Translations under genes and position numbers: made by a program
In this document: in pieces, positions 1 to 9,664 of the stretch
Numbering within the stretch: position 1 is the stretch's first letter
How the letters are laid out: each line of letters opens with the position of its first letter
Notes under the pieces: model-generated
Told to the model about the DNA's origin: nothing
Database searches by the model: none
What the model saw: only the letters and a program-made list of their open reading frames with translations
Origin: Micrasema longulum
Taxonomy: Eukaryota > Arthropoda > Insecta > Trichoptera > Brachycentridae
Direction: 5' to 3'
Assembly: GCA_022494885.1 (NCBI GenBank)
Contig: JAGVSM010002689.1
Location: forward strand, 1 to 64,000
Length of the DNA: 64,000 nt

Positions 1-328
1 CAGTCCAGGGATAGTGCAGTATTGCGGTGAACCACTTTTATAATAAATATAAGTAATAAACTTAATAAACGCTGACAATTGTTTCATTTTAAAGTGTTTC
101 AAAAAGTTTTATATTGAAGTCACAAAATTTTTAATTAAAAATATCTAAATGGGGACGATGTGAGTGAAATTTGGAGCGACTATGAAAAATTAACTTAGAA
201 CGCAAGTATTAATTTTGCAACGATTTAAACGAGCACCAAATAAATAGTCTAGATTTTATCTTGATGCCCCTTATGATTGAAAAATACTTCTTTTCTTCTT
301 TTTTAATGTTTTTAAATGTTCTTGTATT
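1..328. other. AT-rich sequence, nothing recognised
   Basis: No coding frame, tRNA-like box or repeat could be identified. It ends where the first family A repeat begins. Confidence 0.5.
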
Positions 329-760
329 AACATATTACAACAGAGATAAAGAACATTTAATAGAAGGTAATATAGTAGTCTAGGCATCTACAGGGCCCAT
401 GACCTGTCAATAGCTGGTTTAAGTGGCCACCCCACACACTGTGCCACACTCACCATTCCGCCCACATTCGAACATCCATATTCCTTCAATTCTTTAATCT
501 GTTGATGTTTGTGAAGTTAAAGCGCTGAAATCTTTATTTATGCGGGTGAGATGTGGGCAGAATGGTGAGTGTTGCACAGTGTGTGAAGTGGCCACTTAAA
601 CCAGCCATTGACTGGTCATGGGCCCTGTAGATACCTAGACTTCTATATTACCTTCTCTTAAATGTTCTTCATCTCTATTGTAATATGTTAATATAAACAG
701 GTCCCCGAGGAGTTGAATTCAGTCTTGATTTAAAAAAATTTAGACAAACTCAAAATATTG
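329..760. repeat. Family A repeat, fold-back copy 1
   Basis: The left arm (about 329-470) reads in the minus sense and the right arm (about 551-690) is its near-exact reverse complement, with roughly 80 bases between them, so the transcript or single strand could fold into a long hairpin. The right arm continues to the family's constant end, CAAAATATTG, at 760. Both arms carry the core AAGTGGCCACTT or a close variant. Family A is defined only by comparing copies within this window. No protein coding is apparent and I do not recognise the family. Confidence 0.8.
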
Positions 761-1110
761 TTGGTAAATCCACCTTGTCCATGAAGAAGTAAAGAAATTG
801 AAAAAATAACATTTTCAGGCGTTGCCTAGTATGCAGGTAAAATTATTCAATTAGATAAATCTCACCCGCATAAAAAAATGAAGGGATATGGATGTTCGAA
901 TGTGGGCGGAATGGTGAGTGTTGCACAGTGTGTGGGGTAGCCACTTAAACCCGCCATTGACAGGTCATGGGCACTGTAGATGCCTAGACTTCCATATTAC
1001 ATTCTCTTAAATTTTCGTCATCTCTGTTGTACATATGTTAATATAAACAGCTCCCCAGGGAGTTGAATCCAGTCCATATCTACAAAAATTTGGACAAGTT
1101 CAAAATACTG
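761..1110 (+). repeat. Family A repeat, copy 2, tandem to copy 1
   Basis: This copy follows directly from the constant end of copy 1, starting with the family's internal segment (GTTGGTAAATCCACC) and running to CAAAATACTG at 1110. It is therefore a head-to-tail monomer of about 350 bp. It carries the GCGTTGCCTAG segment near 820 and the GTGTGTGGGGTAGCCACTT core near 930. It is shorter than the 383-bp tandem unit at 1898 because part of the middle is missing. Confidence 0.75.
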
Positions 1111-1295
1111 TTGATAAATATATAAAGTAAATCCTACTATAAATCGAACCTGGGATCTCCAACATGGTTGGCGGACACGCCAATCTCTAGACTACGTGGC
1201 GGACTTTTTTCCACTCTATTTTATATTTCAGGATTCAGACCTAAGTGTAGTCATCGAGCCGGAAATGCTAGTCCAGGGTACTGGTTCTATTTTAC

Positions 1296-1862
1296 AAATT
1301 TAACTGTTCGTACCATTTATATGCTGATGATTTACAATAGTATATTCATTTTGAACCCGATGACATTGTTGAAACACATAGAGTAATGTCAGTTGCACTC
1401 GAGCATATCTCTTCATGGACATAAATAGGACTTCTCATAATTCCAAAATTAACCCAAATCGTACTTGTTGGTAGTAAAAAAATGCATTCAAAGGTGTATT
1501 TTCCCACACTGCCTCTTTTCAAAATAGATGACACAGAAATTTAATTTCAAGCTTCATTCAAAAACTTAGATATGATCATACATAAGCATTTAAGGTGGCA
1601 CAATCAGGTTAACTAAGTTAGTCGTAAACTTTATGGCAGTTGGCACTCACTTAAAATATTGCAGAACTTCTTGCCAATTAATATTAAACAAATATTAGTC
1701 CAAAGCTTACTTCTTCCACTTCTTGATTATGCAGATGTATGAAATCCAGATGCTAACTCTGAATTGCTTGATAAGTTGACACGATTGCAGAATGTTTATA
1801 TACGTTATTTATTTAACAGAAACAAACAGTCGTCAATGATATAATAACATGAAAAAGATACG
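1296..1862 (+). pseudogene. Jockey-like non-LTR reverse transcriptase fragment (family J)
   Basis: Despite frameshifts and stops, the translation follows the palm-to-thumb part of a Jockey-superfamily reverse transcriptase. The catalytic box YADDLQ is at about 1318-1335, followed by segments such as HISSW, LPLFKIDDTEI, NLGMIIHKHL and QSLLLPLLDYADV. The same peptides occur in the copy at 60005-60790 on the other strand. The 5' part is missing, as in typical truncated LINE insertions. The element is interrupted after about 1862 by family A and resumes at 2430. It is inactive. The clade assignment is by recognition of the motif pattern, not by a search. Confidence 0.75.
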
Positions 1863-1897
1863 GTTTAAAGACATACAAGCGAAGTTTATTAAATATT

Positions 1898-2395
1898 AAC
1901 AAATTACAACAGGGATGGAGAAAACCTTAAATAAGGGAATATGGAAGTCTAGGCATTTACAGGGCTTATGACCTGTCGTTGGCTGGTTTAAGTGGCCACT
2001 ATACACACTGTGTAACATTCACCATTTTGCATATGCTTGAACATCCATATTTATTCAATTCTTCCATTTGTTGATTTTAGTGAAGTACAAGAGCCGAAAC
2101 CTTTATTGTTGCGAAGACATTCATTGACTGAGTTATTTCACATACTAGGCAACGCCTGGTAAAATTTTTTCAATTTTCAAACTTCTTCTTAGACCAGTTG
2201 GTTTCATTACAATATTTGAGTTTGTCCAAAAGTTCGTAGACAAAAGACTGGATTTCCCCCCCTCGGGAGTCATTTAGATTAACAAATTACAACAGGGATG
2301 GAAAATACCTTAAATAAGGGAATATGGAAGTCTAGGCATTTACAGGGCTCATGACCTGTCATTGTCTGGTTTAAGTGGCCACTTTACACACATTA
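1898..2395 (-). repeat. Family A repeat, tandem copy 3 (383-bp period)
   Basis: AACAAATTACAACAGGGATG starts at 1898 and again at 2281, so the unit repeats head to tail with a period of 383 bp, about 1.3 units in all. The second unit stops inside the core (GTGGCCACTTTACACAC) at about 2395. This array separates two parts of the family J LINE (1296-1862 and 2430-2835), so it was probably inserted after that LINE. Confidence 0.8.
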
Positions 2396-2429
2396 TAAAT
2401 TATTATATAATTATATACCTTTAAAATAT

Positions 2430-2835
2430 ATAAAAATAAGAGAATATCGCACGCAACTACACTGCCTCAGTATCTTTTATTAAAAATAATCCCACTTTGC
2501 CAGTTTATCCGAGAGAGCTCTTCCAACCTTTATCACAACATGGATTATCCCTTTGTTCTAGTAACGAGAGATCCTATTGAATGCTTTTTCACCGCTCTAA
2601 TTTTCTAGCCTACTCTTTCACAGTAGTAGCTGCTCGATCGTGGAATAATCTCCCCACTAATGTTAAAGACATAATATTTAAATCAAGATTGAAATGTCAC
2701 TTTCTAAATATTTGAGTGGTTCCTTTCTCTTTTTTCATTTTTTCCCATTCCTTTTCCCCTTTTCATAGTTTAGAGCTAATTATTTTTTTTGTTAATTTTT
2801 GTTTTTTATTTTGTATACAATTTTAGGATTCAGTA
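2430..2835 (+). pseudogene. Family J LINE, C-terminal end and start of 3' UTR
   Basis: Translation of about 2595-2715 gives the end of a Jockey-like ORF2, SFTVVAARSWNNLPTNVKDI then FKSRLKCHFLNI and a stop, matching the 'R.WN.LP..I' C-terminal signature of these proteins. A 3' UTR rich in TTTTCCC follows and matches the reverse complement of about 60060-60200. The upstream half (2430-2590) is frameshifted but still aligns with the minus-strand copy at 4255-4703. The UTR is interrupted at about 2836 by an R-family LINE and resumes at 3367. Confidence 0.75.
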
Positions 2836-3366
2836 TAACTTCATAGAAAACTGGCAGTGCACAACGGAGTTTAAGTCTCAACACCTATGTCTGGAAGTGA
2901 AATATTGAACTGGCAGGGGAAAGATGAAAGCCGAGTGAACGCAGTAGAAATGCGATCTCTTAAACGAATGTGTGAAAAATCAACATGTGACAGGGTTACG
3001 AATGGTGAAATCAGGCGACAGTGTAAATCTGAGTTTAGTATAATTGATAAGATTAAGAAAGGGGCTCTGAGATGGTTTGGTCACGTAGAACGAATAGACA
3101 ACGAAAGAATGGTAAAACAAGTATATATGGTGAAAATGAACCGTAACGTGAGACGAGGACGACTAAGGAACACGTGGCATGATCAGATAAAGCAAAATCT
3201 TAAGTCTGGTCATGTCAAAAAAAGACAGAACTGAGGGTCATGTGTGACATGATGTATGAATGTGGAAGAAGCTAAGAATAAATGTCAAGACAGACGTATG
3301 TGGCGGTCTATTCTCTCTGCCTACCCCTACGGGGAAATGGCGTGATGGTAGTAGTAGTAGTAGTAA
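2836..3366 (+). pseudogene. RTE-like LINE 3' end (family R), inserted in family J
   Basis: A 115-residue frame from 2887 contains the C-terminal region of an RTE-like reverse transcriptase: MRSLKRMC, SIIDKIKKGALRWFGHVER and RNTWHDQIKQNL. It is closely related to the copy at 12801-13180. A stop at 3232-3234 truncates it, and the related downstream segment CMNVEEA continues past the stop. The copy is 5'-truncated and ends in a GTA microsatellite at about 3349-3366, the simple-repeat tail expected of RTE-type elements. The surrounding family J 3' UTR continues on both sides, so this is a nested insertion. Confidence 0.8.
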
Positions 3367-3440
3367 TATGTCCATTTACTTGTAATTATCTCAAACTGAA
3401 CGGTTTGGGTAGGTAGGAAGAAATTGCCATACATATGTAC
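3367..3440 (+). other. Resumed 3' UTR of the family J LINE
   Basis: ATATGTCCATTTACTTGTAA and the following AACGGTTTGGGTAGGTAGG are the reverse complement of 60020-60090, which is the 3' UTR of the other family J copy. This segment therefore continues the UTR interrupted at 2836. Confidence 0.7.
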
Positions 3441-4254
3441 ATATGTATATATATTGTACATGTATATAAAATGTTTAATACACTCGAAGTAAATAAACAA
3501 CTGTATTCTTCCTCCACCTGGAAAAGGAAAAAATCTAAATGCAGTACAGGGCTCCAAAACACCTTCATAAAAAGTTCTTAATTTTTCATTAAAATCCATG
3601 CGAAGAATAATAGTTTCTTGCAATTAAGCCAAAGTCTTAATCCAAAAACTATTATTATTATAAACGTAAAGGTAAACAAACTCACTTTTCTTGGTTGTTT
3701 CCCTCGTGTACTAATGTCCTCCAATCTCCACGCTACTCTGGAAAACATTATTCATCCGGATATAAAACATTACCTTATACATTTTTCATGATAATGCGAA
3801 AAAAACTACCCTCCATATTGTTTCGTCAGACAACTACATACCAAGTGTTATCTCTAGTTTTCAAGAGATGGCAGGAAAAGCCATGTTTGTCATCGTTATT
3901 TTTTCAAGGGTGAGAAAAGTGGCGGGAAAATGTGCTCAATGTTTTTATGTTGTTTTAAGTCCTCGTCTAAACTGTTAAAACGAATGCTACTGAATAAATA
4001 CAAAATATGCTGATCACAAAATGCAAAATAAATCTGAGTTATATATCGTAGGTAAACTGGCAAAAAGCTTTAACTTTAAAATCCCTGTTTTGAGAAATCA
4101 AGCATTTAAGTTTTGTTCCAATTTTATTCTTTTATATCTTATTTAAATACAGTAAGATGTTAAGTGCTCATTTAAGAACATGATTTTAATTTATCCGTTT
4201 TTAAATTTAAAATGAAGTAAATATTAAGTTGCTTAAAGCTTTTAGAAAAAGAAA
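3441..4254. other. AT-rich sequence, nothing recognised
   Basis: Short reading frames here, for example 3695-3913, have no recognisable motif and a composition expected by chance. No repeat shared with the rest of the window was seen. Confidence 0.45.
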
Positions 4255-4703
4255 AAACTCAAACTTTTACATAGTGACATTTTAATCTTGATTTAAATGT
4301 AAATTAAAAAGGAGTGCGTCCATGACATAAGTGAGTAGATTATTTCACAATCGAGCAGTTACTACTGTGAAAGAGTAGGCAAGAAAATAAGAGCGATGAA
4401 CGGGTATTAAAAGGGTTCTCTCGTTACTAGAGCGACAAAATAGTCTATGTTGTGATAGAGGTTAAAAGAGCTCTCTCAGATAAACAGGCGAGGTGAGGTT
4501 ATTCAAAAGATTGTGAAGAAGTGATATAATGTGATTGTTTCTTCTATGCCAGATACTGAGCCAGTATAGTTGCGTGCGGTATTCGGTTATATCGTCAAAT
4601 TTGCGAAGATTAAAAATATAAAGTATACAAATATTCTGCAATCATTCCAACTTATCAAGCAGTTCAGAATAAGCATCTGGGTAAGAGACATCGGCATAAT
4701 TTG
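4255..4703 (-). pseudogene. Family J LINE C-terminal end, minus strand
   Basis: Read on the minus strand, the peptide begins NYADVSYPDAYSELLDKLE (the end of the frame at 4642-4863) and continues, with frameshifts, through YRTQLYWLSIWHRRNNHI and YLRELFNLYHN to the same 3' end as 2430-2720. It is 5'-truncated and abuts an R-family fragment at about 4704, so one open frame is a chimera of two different LINEs. Confidence 0.7.
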
Positions 4704-5230
4704 TTCTTTCGCTGTCCATTTGTTTTACATGTCCAAACCAGCGCAGAGCTTCATTCTTGATTTTGTCGATAATGCTTGTCTCAGCCTTACATAATTTACG
4801 GATATCAACATTTGTGCATCTATCGTAGAAAGTTTTACCACACATTTGCCTGAGAGATCGCATTTCGACAGCACTCGACCTAATTTTATATCTGTTTTTC
4901 TAAGTTCATATTTCGCTCCTATACATCAGTTGTGAACTGCTAATTTTGCCTCTTGCGACAAAAAATTATTTGCCAAGGTTGATTTAAGTGCACCGTTCAC
5001 TCTGTTCCCGGCACTCACCCTCCTTTCAATATCTTTTACAGTCATTTCATCCCTAGTTAACATACTTCCCAGATACACAAATTTCTCTACTTGTTTTAGT
5101 ATAACTCCATTCACAGTGATTTCAAGTTTAGTCATACTTTCATTTCTTTCAAAAACCATCACATTCGATTTTTCGACATTTATCAGCAAATTGCTTCCCT
5201 TGCATACATTGTAGACCTTTGTTACTAAGA
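4704..5230 (-). pseudogene. RTE-like LINE fragment (family R), minus strand
   Basis: Two frames (4926-5189 and the N-terminal half of 4642-4863) give the thumb and C-terminal regions of an RTE-like reverse transcriptase: LLINVEKSNVMVFERNES, KFVYLGSMLTRDEMTV, RRVSAGNRVNGALKS, then MRSLRQMCGK and SIIDKIKNEALRWFGHVK. About 20 residues between AKLAVHN and MRSLRQ are scrambled or deleted. It is diverged from the copies at 2836 and 12088. Its 3' end is replaced by family J sequence. Confidence 0.75.
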
Positions 5231-6123
5231 ATTTCAGTTCGAGAAGTAGAAGTTATTTATTTTATTTTCTATATAAAATATATTTTTATTTTCGAAAAAT
5301 GTATTTTTTAAATGATATTTTTACATACTTACATTACGAAAGGCTTTGAAAATTACTTAAAGTCAGCATTATAAAAAAATGTTTAAAAAAACATTAAATA
5401 CTTTCTCACAGTTTCTCATTAAAAATATAATGTTTTAATTTTTATTCGTAACATAATTGTGGCAAATAATCATATAAAGCTTTCCTCACAATGCCTTTCA
5501 TATATTATTATATCAGAGATAAACAAAAAGATGAGGCTTTTGATGAGTATAAAAGCCGTATCGATATTCATTGTACAGCGGTTAAGAAGAGTACAGTGAA
5601 GACTAGAATAAAAACAAAGCCTCCAGTATTTTACTTCAATGAAAGAAATGTTTTTGAGAAAACTTGAAATTAAATATGATGTATAAAACAAAAAGTTTTG
5701 TTTGTAAAAGTTTTTTTAAAAAAAAACTCTTATTTGTTTTTTCCTTACACCAATTTTAAAAAAAATACCATAGTAAAAAAATTATTGAAATTTTAATGTT
5801 TAATAATGCATCTACCACATTCAAGCCACTCCATATATTTAAAGTAAAGCATTGTATTACATACTGTTATGGACCAAAAGATTAACCACGCAAACCGAAT
5901 CCTGCGTATTTGTTGGCAGTTAGATTTTTTTTTTAGATTTAACTAAAAGTTATAAATAAACTTCAAAGATCTTTTCGTTTTAAGTAAATTGGTACATTAA
6001 TGAATATTTTTGTTGTCTTTCTCATTATGAATTTGTATAATTGTGAAATTTTGTATTTAATACTACATGAGATCTTTGTAATGGCTGTCAAACGGTTCCT
6101 ACTACACGCCTTAGAAATAATTT
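5231..6123. other. AT-rich sequence, nothing recognised
   Basis: Very AT-rich, with homopolymer runs. The reading frame 5470-5691 and the start of 6000-6293 have no recognisable motif. Confidence 0.45.
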
Positions 6124-6562
6124 CTGTCCAAATTAATAACGAGAAATATCTAGATAATACTGTAAAAAACTATGATAAACCAATTTTAATATACGCCTCT
6201 GAAACCTGGGTTAAAAAAAATATGTTAAGGGAATCATTTCAGCTTTTGAAAGAAAAAAACAGAAAACAACGGTTTGCGACGTCGCTACGATAGGGAGCTA
6301 TATGAAACCTACGGAGCGCCCGATGTAATCAACTCCATTAAGCTTGAAGCGGTCTGGTCACATAATTGGAATGGATGACTTAAACTCCGTAAAACTCTTT
6401 CTTTGCCACAAGAACAATAAATACCAGAAAGGCCCAAAATGTAATTGATGGACTGCATCATTGCGGATACGACAACGTTGGAAGTAAGGAGCTGGAGAGG
6501 AAGGGCAGTAGACCGGCAAGAGTGGAGGAGACTCGTGAATTCAGCCAAGTCCCCCCCCCCCA
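6124..6562 (+). pseudogene. RTE-like LINE C-terminal remnant
   Basis: Across frames, the translation gives PILIYASETWV, then NGLRRRYDRELYETYGAPDV, IKLKRSGHIIGMDD, and finally CIIADTTTLEVRSW and RQEWRRLVNSAK. This is the order of the C-terminal segment of RTE or BovB-like reverse transcriptases ('SETW', 'RW.GH..RM', 'DR..W'). Several frameshifts and an 11-base C run at 6551-6561 show decay. The segment at 10520-10690 on the minus strand belongs to the same family. Confidence 0.7.
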
Positions 6563-7202
6563 TGGCTGTCAAGCTTATGATAAAGATGGTGAGATCTTAA
6601 ATACGAGTTCATGTGAAAATGCAAAATGTGTCTATCTTTGACATAATGTATGCCCACTATTGCTCACCCCTAATCTAGACTTCCATATTTCCTTCTCGTA
6701 AATGTTCATCATCTTTATTAAAATAACTATCGATATCCCAGTTAAAGTTTTAAGTTAAGAGTCCTGGAAAAGGTTTTTATTTTAAACAAAATTAACAGAA
6801 TTCGAAATTGCGGAGGTAGATTATATAAATTTAATATTCGAACGAAGGGATGCAGACCAATAATTGGCTTTGTTGATTATGACAGCCCTTATAATTGTTC
6901 CTTTAGAAGTTAACAATGGATTGGTAAATTTGATTACTTTGGATAAACAGATTATTTTGATAGCCGTATTTTACCGATTCATACCTTACTTGCTTGCTTG
7001 ACACTGTCATGTTGAAATACCCATTTATCTTCACCGTTTCCAGTTCTATAAATCGATTGAAGATCTCCTTCTTAAATCATCAAATGTCCAAAATTTCCCA
7101 AAACGATGTAATTGGATTTCATTATTATCTGCTGTAATGTCTACACATTCTTTTTTTCCAAATATTCTTAAAAAAATCCTAAATACGGTGTGTTTTTGTT
7201 TT
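6563..7202. other. Non-coding spacer with a small family A fragment
   Basis: About 6676-6722 (CTAGACTTCCATATTTCCTT onward) matches one segment of the family A unit. Nothing else was recognised. Confidence 0.4.
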
Positions 7203-7345
7203 GTAAGAGGTCTTGGGTTCGATTCTCAAAATGGTTGAAATAAAATATTTATTCAATAAGGTGTTTTCGCGTTTGAATATTTCATAATCCCTGGACTGGC
7301 TCCTGAAGCGCAAGTCTGATCATCTTACCTCATGTAAGAAAAATA
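7203..7345 (+). mobile_element. tRNA-derived SINE (S2), 5'-truncated
   Basis: It begins inside the tRNA-like head at the B box (GGTTCGATTCT near 7217). The SINE body follows, with ATCCCTGGACTG and CTGATCATCTTACCTCATGT as in the complete copy at 61191-61440. It is interrupted or joined at about 7345 by another tRNA-headed SINE. Confidence 0.7.
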
Positions 7346-7350
7346 GGCAG

Positions 7351-7615
7351 ATACCGTGGTGCAGTTGGTTTGACTGCCAACTGTGAATCTGGCGTTGCGG
7401 GTTCGATTCCCGCCAGTTGCGAGAAGAAAATCCAAGAAATATTTTTTTCTCAATTGGTCTGGGTGTTGCGGCGTATTCCGTATCCCCTCTATCCCACCTG
7501 CTGACAAGCTTCAATATAGAGGCTAAGCGGTTTATTCCTTTAAAAAAAATATATACGCCGCGATTGGTGCACCAATGCAGTGCCCTATGCACCATTAGTT
7601 GCGGAAAGGAAATGA
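7351..7615 (+). mobile_element. tRNA-derived SINE (S3)
   Basis: The head has an A-box-like CCGTGGTGCAGTTGG at 7354-7368 and a perfect B box GGTTCGATTCC at 7400-7410, the internal promoter of RNA polymerase III. The 3' end, CCAATGCAGTGCCCTATGCA, is shared with the S2 SINE at 61191. Either the two families share a tail, or S3 lies inside S2. The long frames over it on both strands are shadows, not genes. Confidence 0.75.
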
Positions 7616-7908
7616 AAAAGAAAATAAGAAGTTTTTTTGTGAAAACTGCAACAGGGAAATATCACATACTACGAATACCGATAAAAATATGTATATGAAA
7701 TTGATTTAGAAAAAATCATTGTATTTCCAAAATAAATAAGGATATTGTGGGAAATGTTTTCATTCATAAATTAAAAAAGTAAATTATTGAAAAATATTTC
7801 CCTACGAAAATGCGACATGTTTGAACTTGAAAGTTCTGACGTCACGGTTTGTGACGATGTTCTTTTTCAATTTAAACGAAGTTCAAAATTTACACGAATT
7901 AGGGGCGT

Positions 7909-7971
7909 ATTAGTGACGTATTAGGGGCATACATGTAATAAATTAGTGACGTATTAGGGGCATACATGTAA
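7909..7971. repeat. Two identical 30-bp direct repeats
   Basis: The 30-bp unit starting ATTAGTGACGTATTAGGGGC occurs at 7909-7938 and 7942-7971, separated by three bases. A partial third unit (TTAGGGGCG) precedes it. Confidence 0.85.
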
Positions 7972-8403
7972 ATAAAATGCCTAATTTTTATACAGTGAAC
8001 TGACAAATTATCTATGATTTTATTTCATTGAAAGACATAAAAACAAAAGTAAAACGTGGTATTCAGTTTAATTACTCTCCTGAAAAAAATTTTGGTTAGT
8101 GACATTTAAGGTTTTTAGAACAATGTCTTCAGTTAAGATTACGAACTACAGAAAAGATATTTTTTTTTCTTTTTTATGATTTTACTATCTATAAACTTTT
8201 ATTATATAAATAAAAGACGAGTGATACTTTAATCCACAAATTTGGAATATCCTGTGACCGGTTTTATAGCTTTCGCGACATCTTCGAGATTTGTCTTATA
8301 AATTACAATAAACTAATAAATTACAATGAACTTCCTTCAAGAATTTTTACTTACAAACTGAAATGTTTTATCTGCAAATACAAAAAGAATTATGAAAATT
8401 GGC

Positions 8404-8542
8404 GTTGCATACCACCCACATTAATAAAGATTTCAGCTATTTCACTTCACAATAAGAGTGAGATGAGAGTTAAGAAAATGTGGATGTTTAAACATAGGCA
8501 AAATAGTGAATGTTACACAGTGTGTAAAGTGGCCACTTAAAC
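8404..8542 (+). repeat. Family A repeat, copy 4 (partial)
   Basis: Aligns with the middle of the family A unit, including TGTTACACAGTGTGTAAAGT and the GTGGCCACTTAAAC core at its right end. It stops just after the core. Confidence 0.7.
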
Positions 8543-8599
8543 GTCGTATCTTAATTTATCAATATTTTTCTCAAATGAAATAAATTAGTTATTTATTTA

Positions 8600-8960
8600 T
8601 TTATATACGGCATTTCTGCCATTTACATATATGTGGTATAAAGAGTGCTTAAAATAAAAATATTTAAAAATAATCGAGTATGAAATATTAATATACTCGT
8701 ACTGTACACATTATTAATTAATTGAAATACATATATATTTTAAAGAAATTATACAATAACAAAATACATTAATTAATCAAATTATAACTATTCCAACCCA
8801 ATCTTCTGAAGATGATTTGATCTTTTTGATAAAAATATGTTGGTTATTTTATTTTTTAAGTTAGGCAGAGATAAACTAAATATATCAAAATGTGATGCAT
8901 ATTCATTCCCGGTATTCTGTAATCTAACAATAAGTGAATAGGTGCGAAGGTTTTCACGGT
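8600..8960 (-). pseudogene. Jockey/CR1-like LINE end
   Basis: On the minus strand, 8960 down to about 8815 translates as RLQNTGNEYASHFDIF then SLSLPNLKNKITNIF, the 'DIF..S...FK..I' terminal signature of these LINE proteins. AT-rich 3' UTR follows down to about 8600. It is truncated at 8962 by PLE-1. Confidence 0.55.
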
Positions 8961-8987
8961 CACTGTTATCAATATTAAGTTTCTTTT

Positions 8988-9461
8988 TTGGGTGATACCG
9001 TGTATGTTAGATTTGATCCGACGTTTGGGACTGTGGGAAAAATAAAAGACCATTTAGTAAACCCAAAAGATAAAAATCCTCTGGAAACTGAAGCCGTGTA
9101 CAAACTAAGTTGCCAAGGATGTGATAAAGTGTATATTGGACAAACAGGGCGCACAGCAAAGAGAATTGACGAACACAAAAGAGCGTGTAAACTTGGGCAC
9201 CCAGACAAATCCGCAATAGCGGAACACTTTATAGACACAGGATATTTTTTCGCCTTTGAACCAAAAATTCTACATAAACCTAGTAATTATAGTGCACGAA
9301 TAATAAAAGAGGAAATTGAAATACACAGACATCCAAATAATATAAACAAAGACGACGGGCTTAAATTAAATTCAACATGGTTCCCAGCACTACATATGAC
9401 AAAAACGAATAGAAATGTGCCTACTGCTGACTGCGACACAGTACAAATTACTAGTACATAA
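8988..9461 (+). CDS. GIY-YIG endonuclease domain of a Penelope-like element
   Basis: A 157-residue open frame. Residues about 38-80 form the GIY-YIG core in its PLE form: VYKLSCQGCDKVYIGQTGRT, then RIDEHKRACK, followed by AIAEHFIDTGY. The two cysteines before the VYIGQTGR strand are typical of PLE endonucleases. The conserved Arg after the second strand (TAKRIDEH) is present and a Glu is present in KEEIEIHRHP. In an intact element this domain follows the reverse transcriptase and nicks target DNA. The apparent start codon lies in the left inverted repeat, so residues 1-14 are terminal-repeat sequence rather than original protein. The frame is otherwise intact and may be fairly young. Confidence 0.85.
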   Translation: MGDTVYVRFDPTFGTVGKIKDHLVNPKDKNPLETEAVYKLSCQGCDKVYIGQTGRTAKRIDEHKRACKLGHPDKSAIAEHFIDTGYFFAFEPKILHKPSNYSARIIKEEIEIHRHPNNINKDDGLKLNSTWFPALHMTKTNRNVPTADCDTVQITST

Positions 9462-9540
9462 ACATAATTATTCTTTCTTACAAAACTAGAAATGTGCCTA
9501 CTGCTGACTGTGACACGGTACAAACTACTAGTACATAAAC
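9411..9540. repeat. 77-bp tandem duplication at the end of the PLE-1 frame
   Basis: AGAAATGTGCCTACTGCTGA starts at 9411 and again at 9488, followed by TACTAGTACATAAAC in both. The first copy contains the stop codon, so the second lies wholly in the 3' UTR. Confidence 0.85.
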
Positions 9541-9573
9541 ACATACATTTCTCTATAAAACACACAGTTTTCC

Positions 9574-9608
9574 CTGAAGATGGCTCCTGAAATGGTAGCC
9601 GAAACGTC
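9574..9608 (+). ncRNA. Candidate hammerhead ribozyme motif in PLE-1
   Basis: Core CTGAAGA (9574-9580), stem II GGCT/AGCC (9582-9585 with 9597-9600), GAAA (9601-9604), then CGTC with the expected cleavage after GTC. Stem III would be the self-complementary ACGT, which can only pair in a dimer. This fits the PLE hammerheads known from other animals. Confidence 0.6.
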
Positions 9609-9664
9609 GGATCAAATCCAACATACACGGTATCACCCAAAAATGATACATAATATTGATAACA

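Larger units (their letters stand above)
8963..9664 (+). mobile_element. Penelope-like element, 3' part (PLE-1)
   Basis: A GIY-YIG reading frame (8988-9461) is bracketed by inverted repeats. The left arm is about 8963-9026 and the right arm about 9602-9664. The inner 37 bases of each arm differ at one position. The arms contain the terminal repeat region of the PLE, and the right one adjoins a hammerhead-like motif. Inverted partial terminal repeats next to a 5'-truncated copy are a known PLE insertion pattern. The reverse transcriptase domain is absent, so this is not autonomous. Confidence 0.8.
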
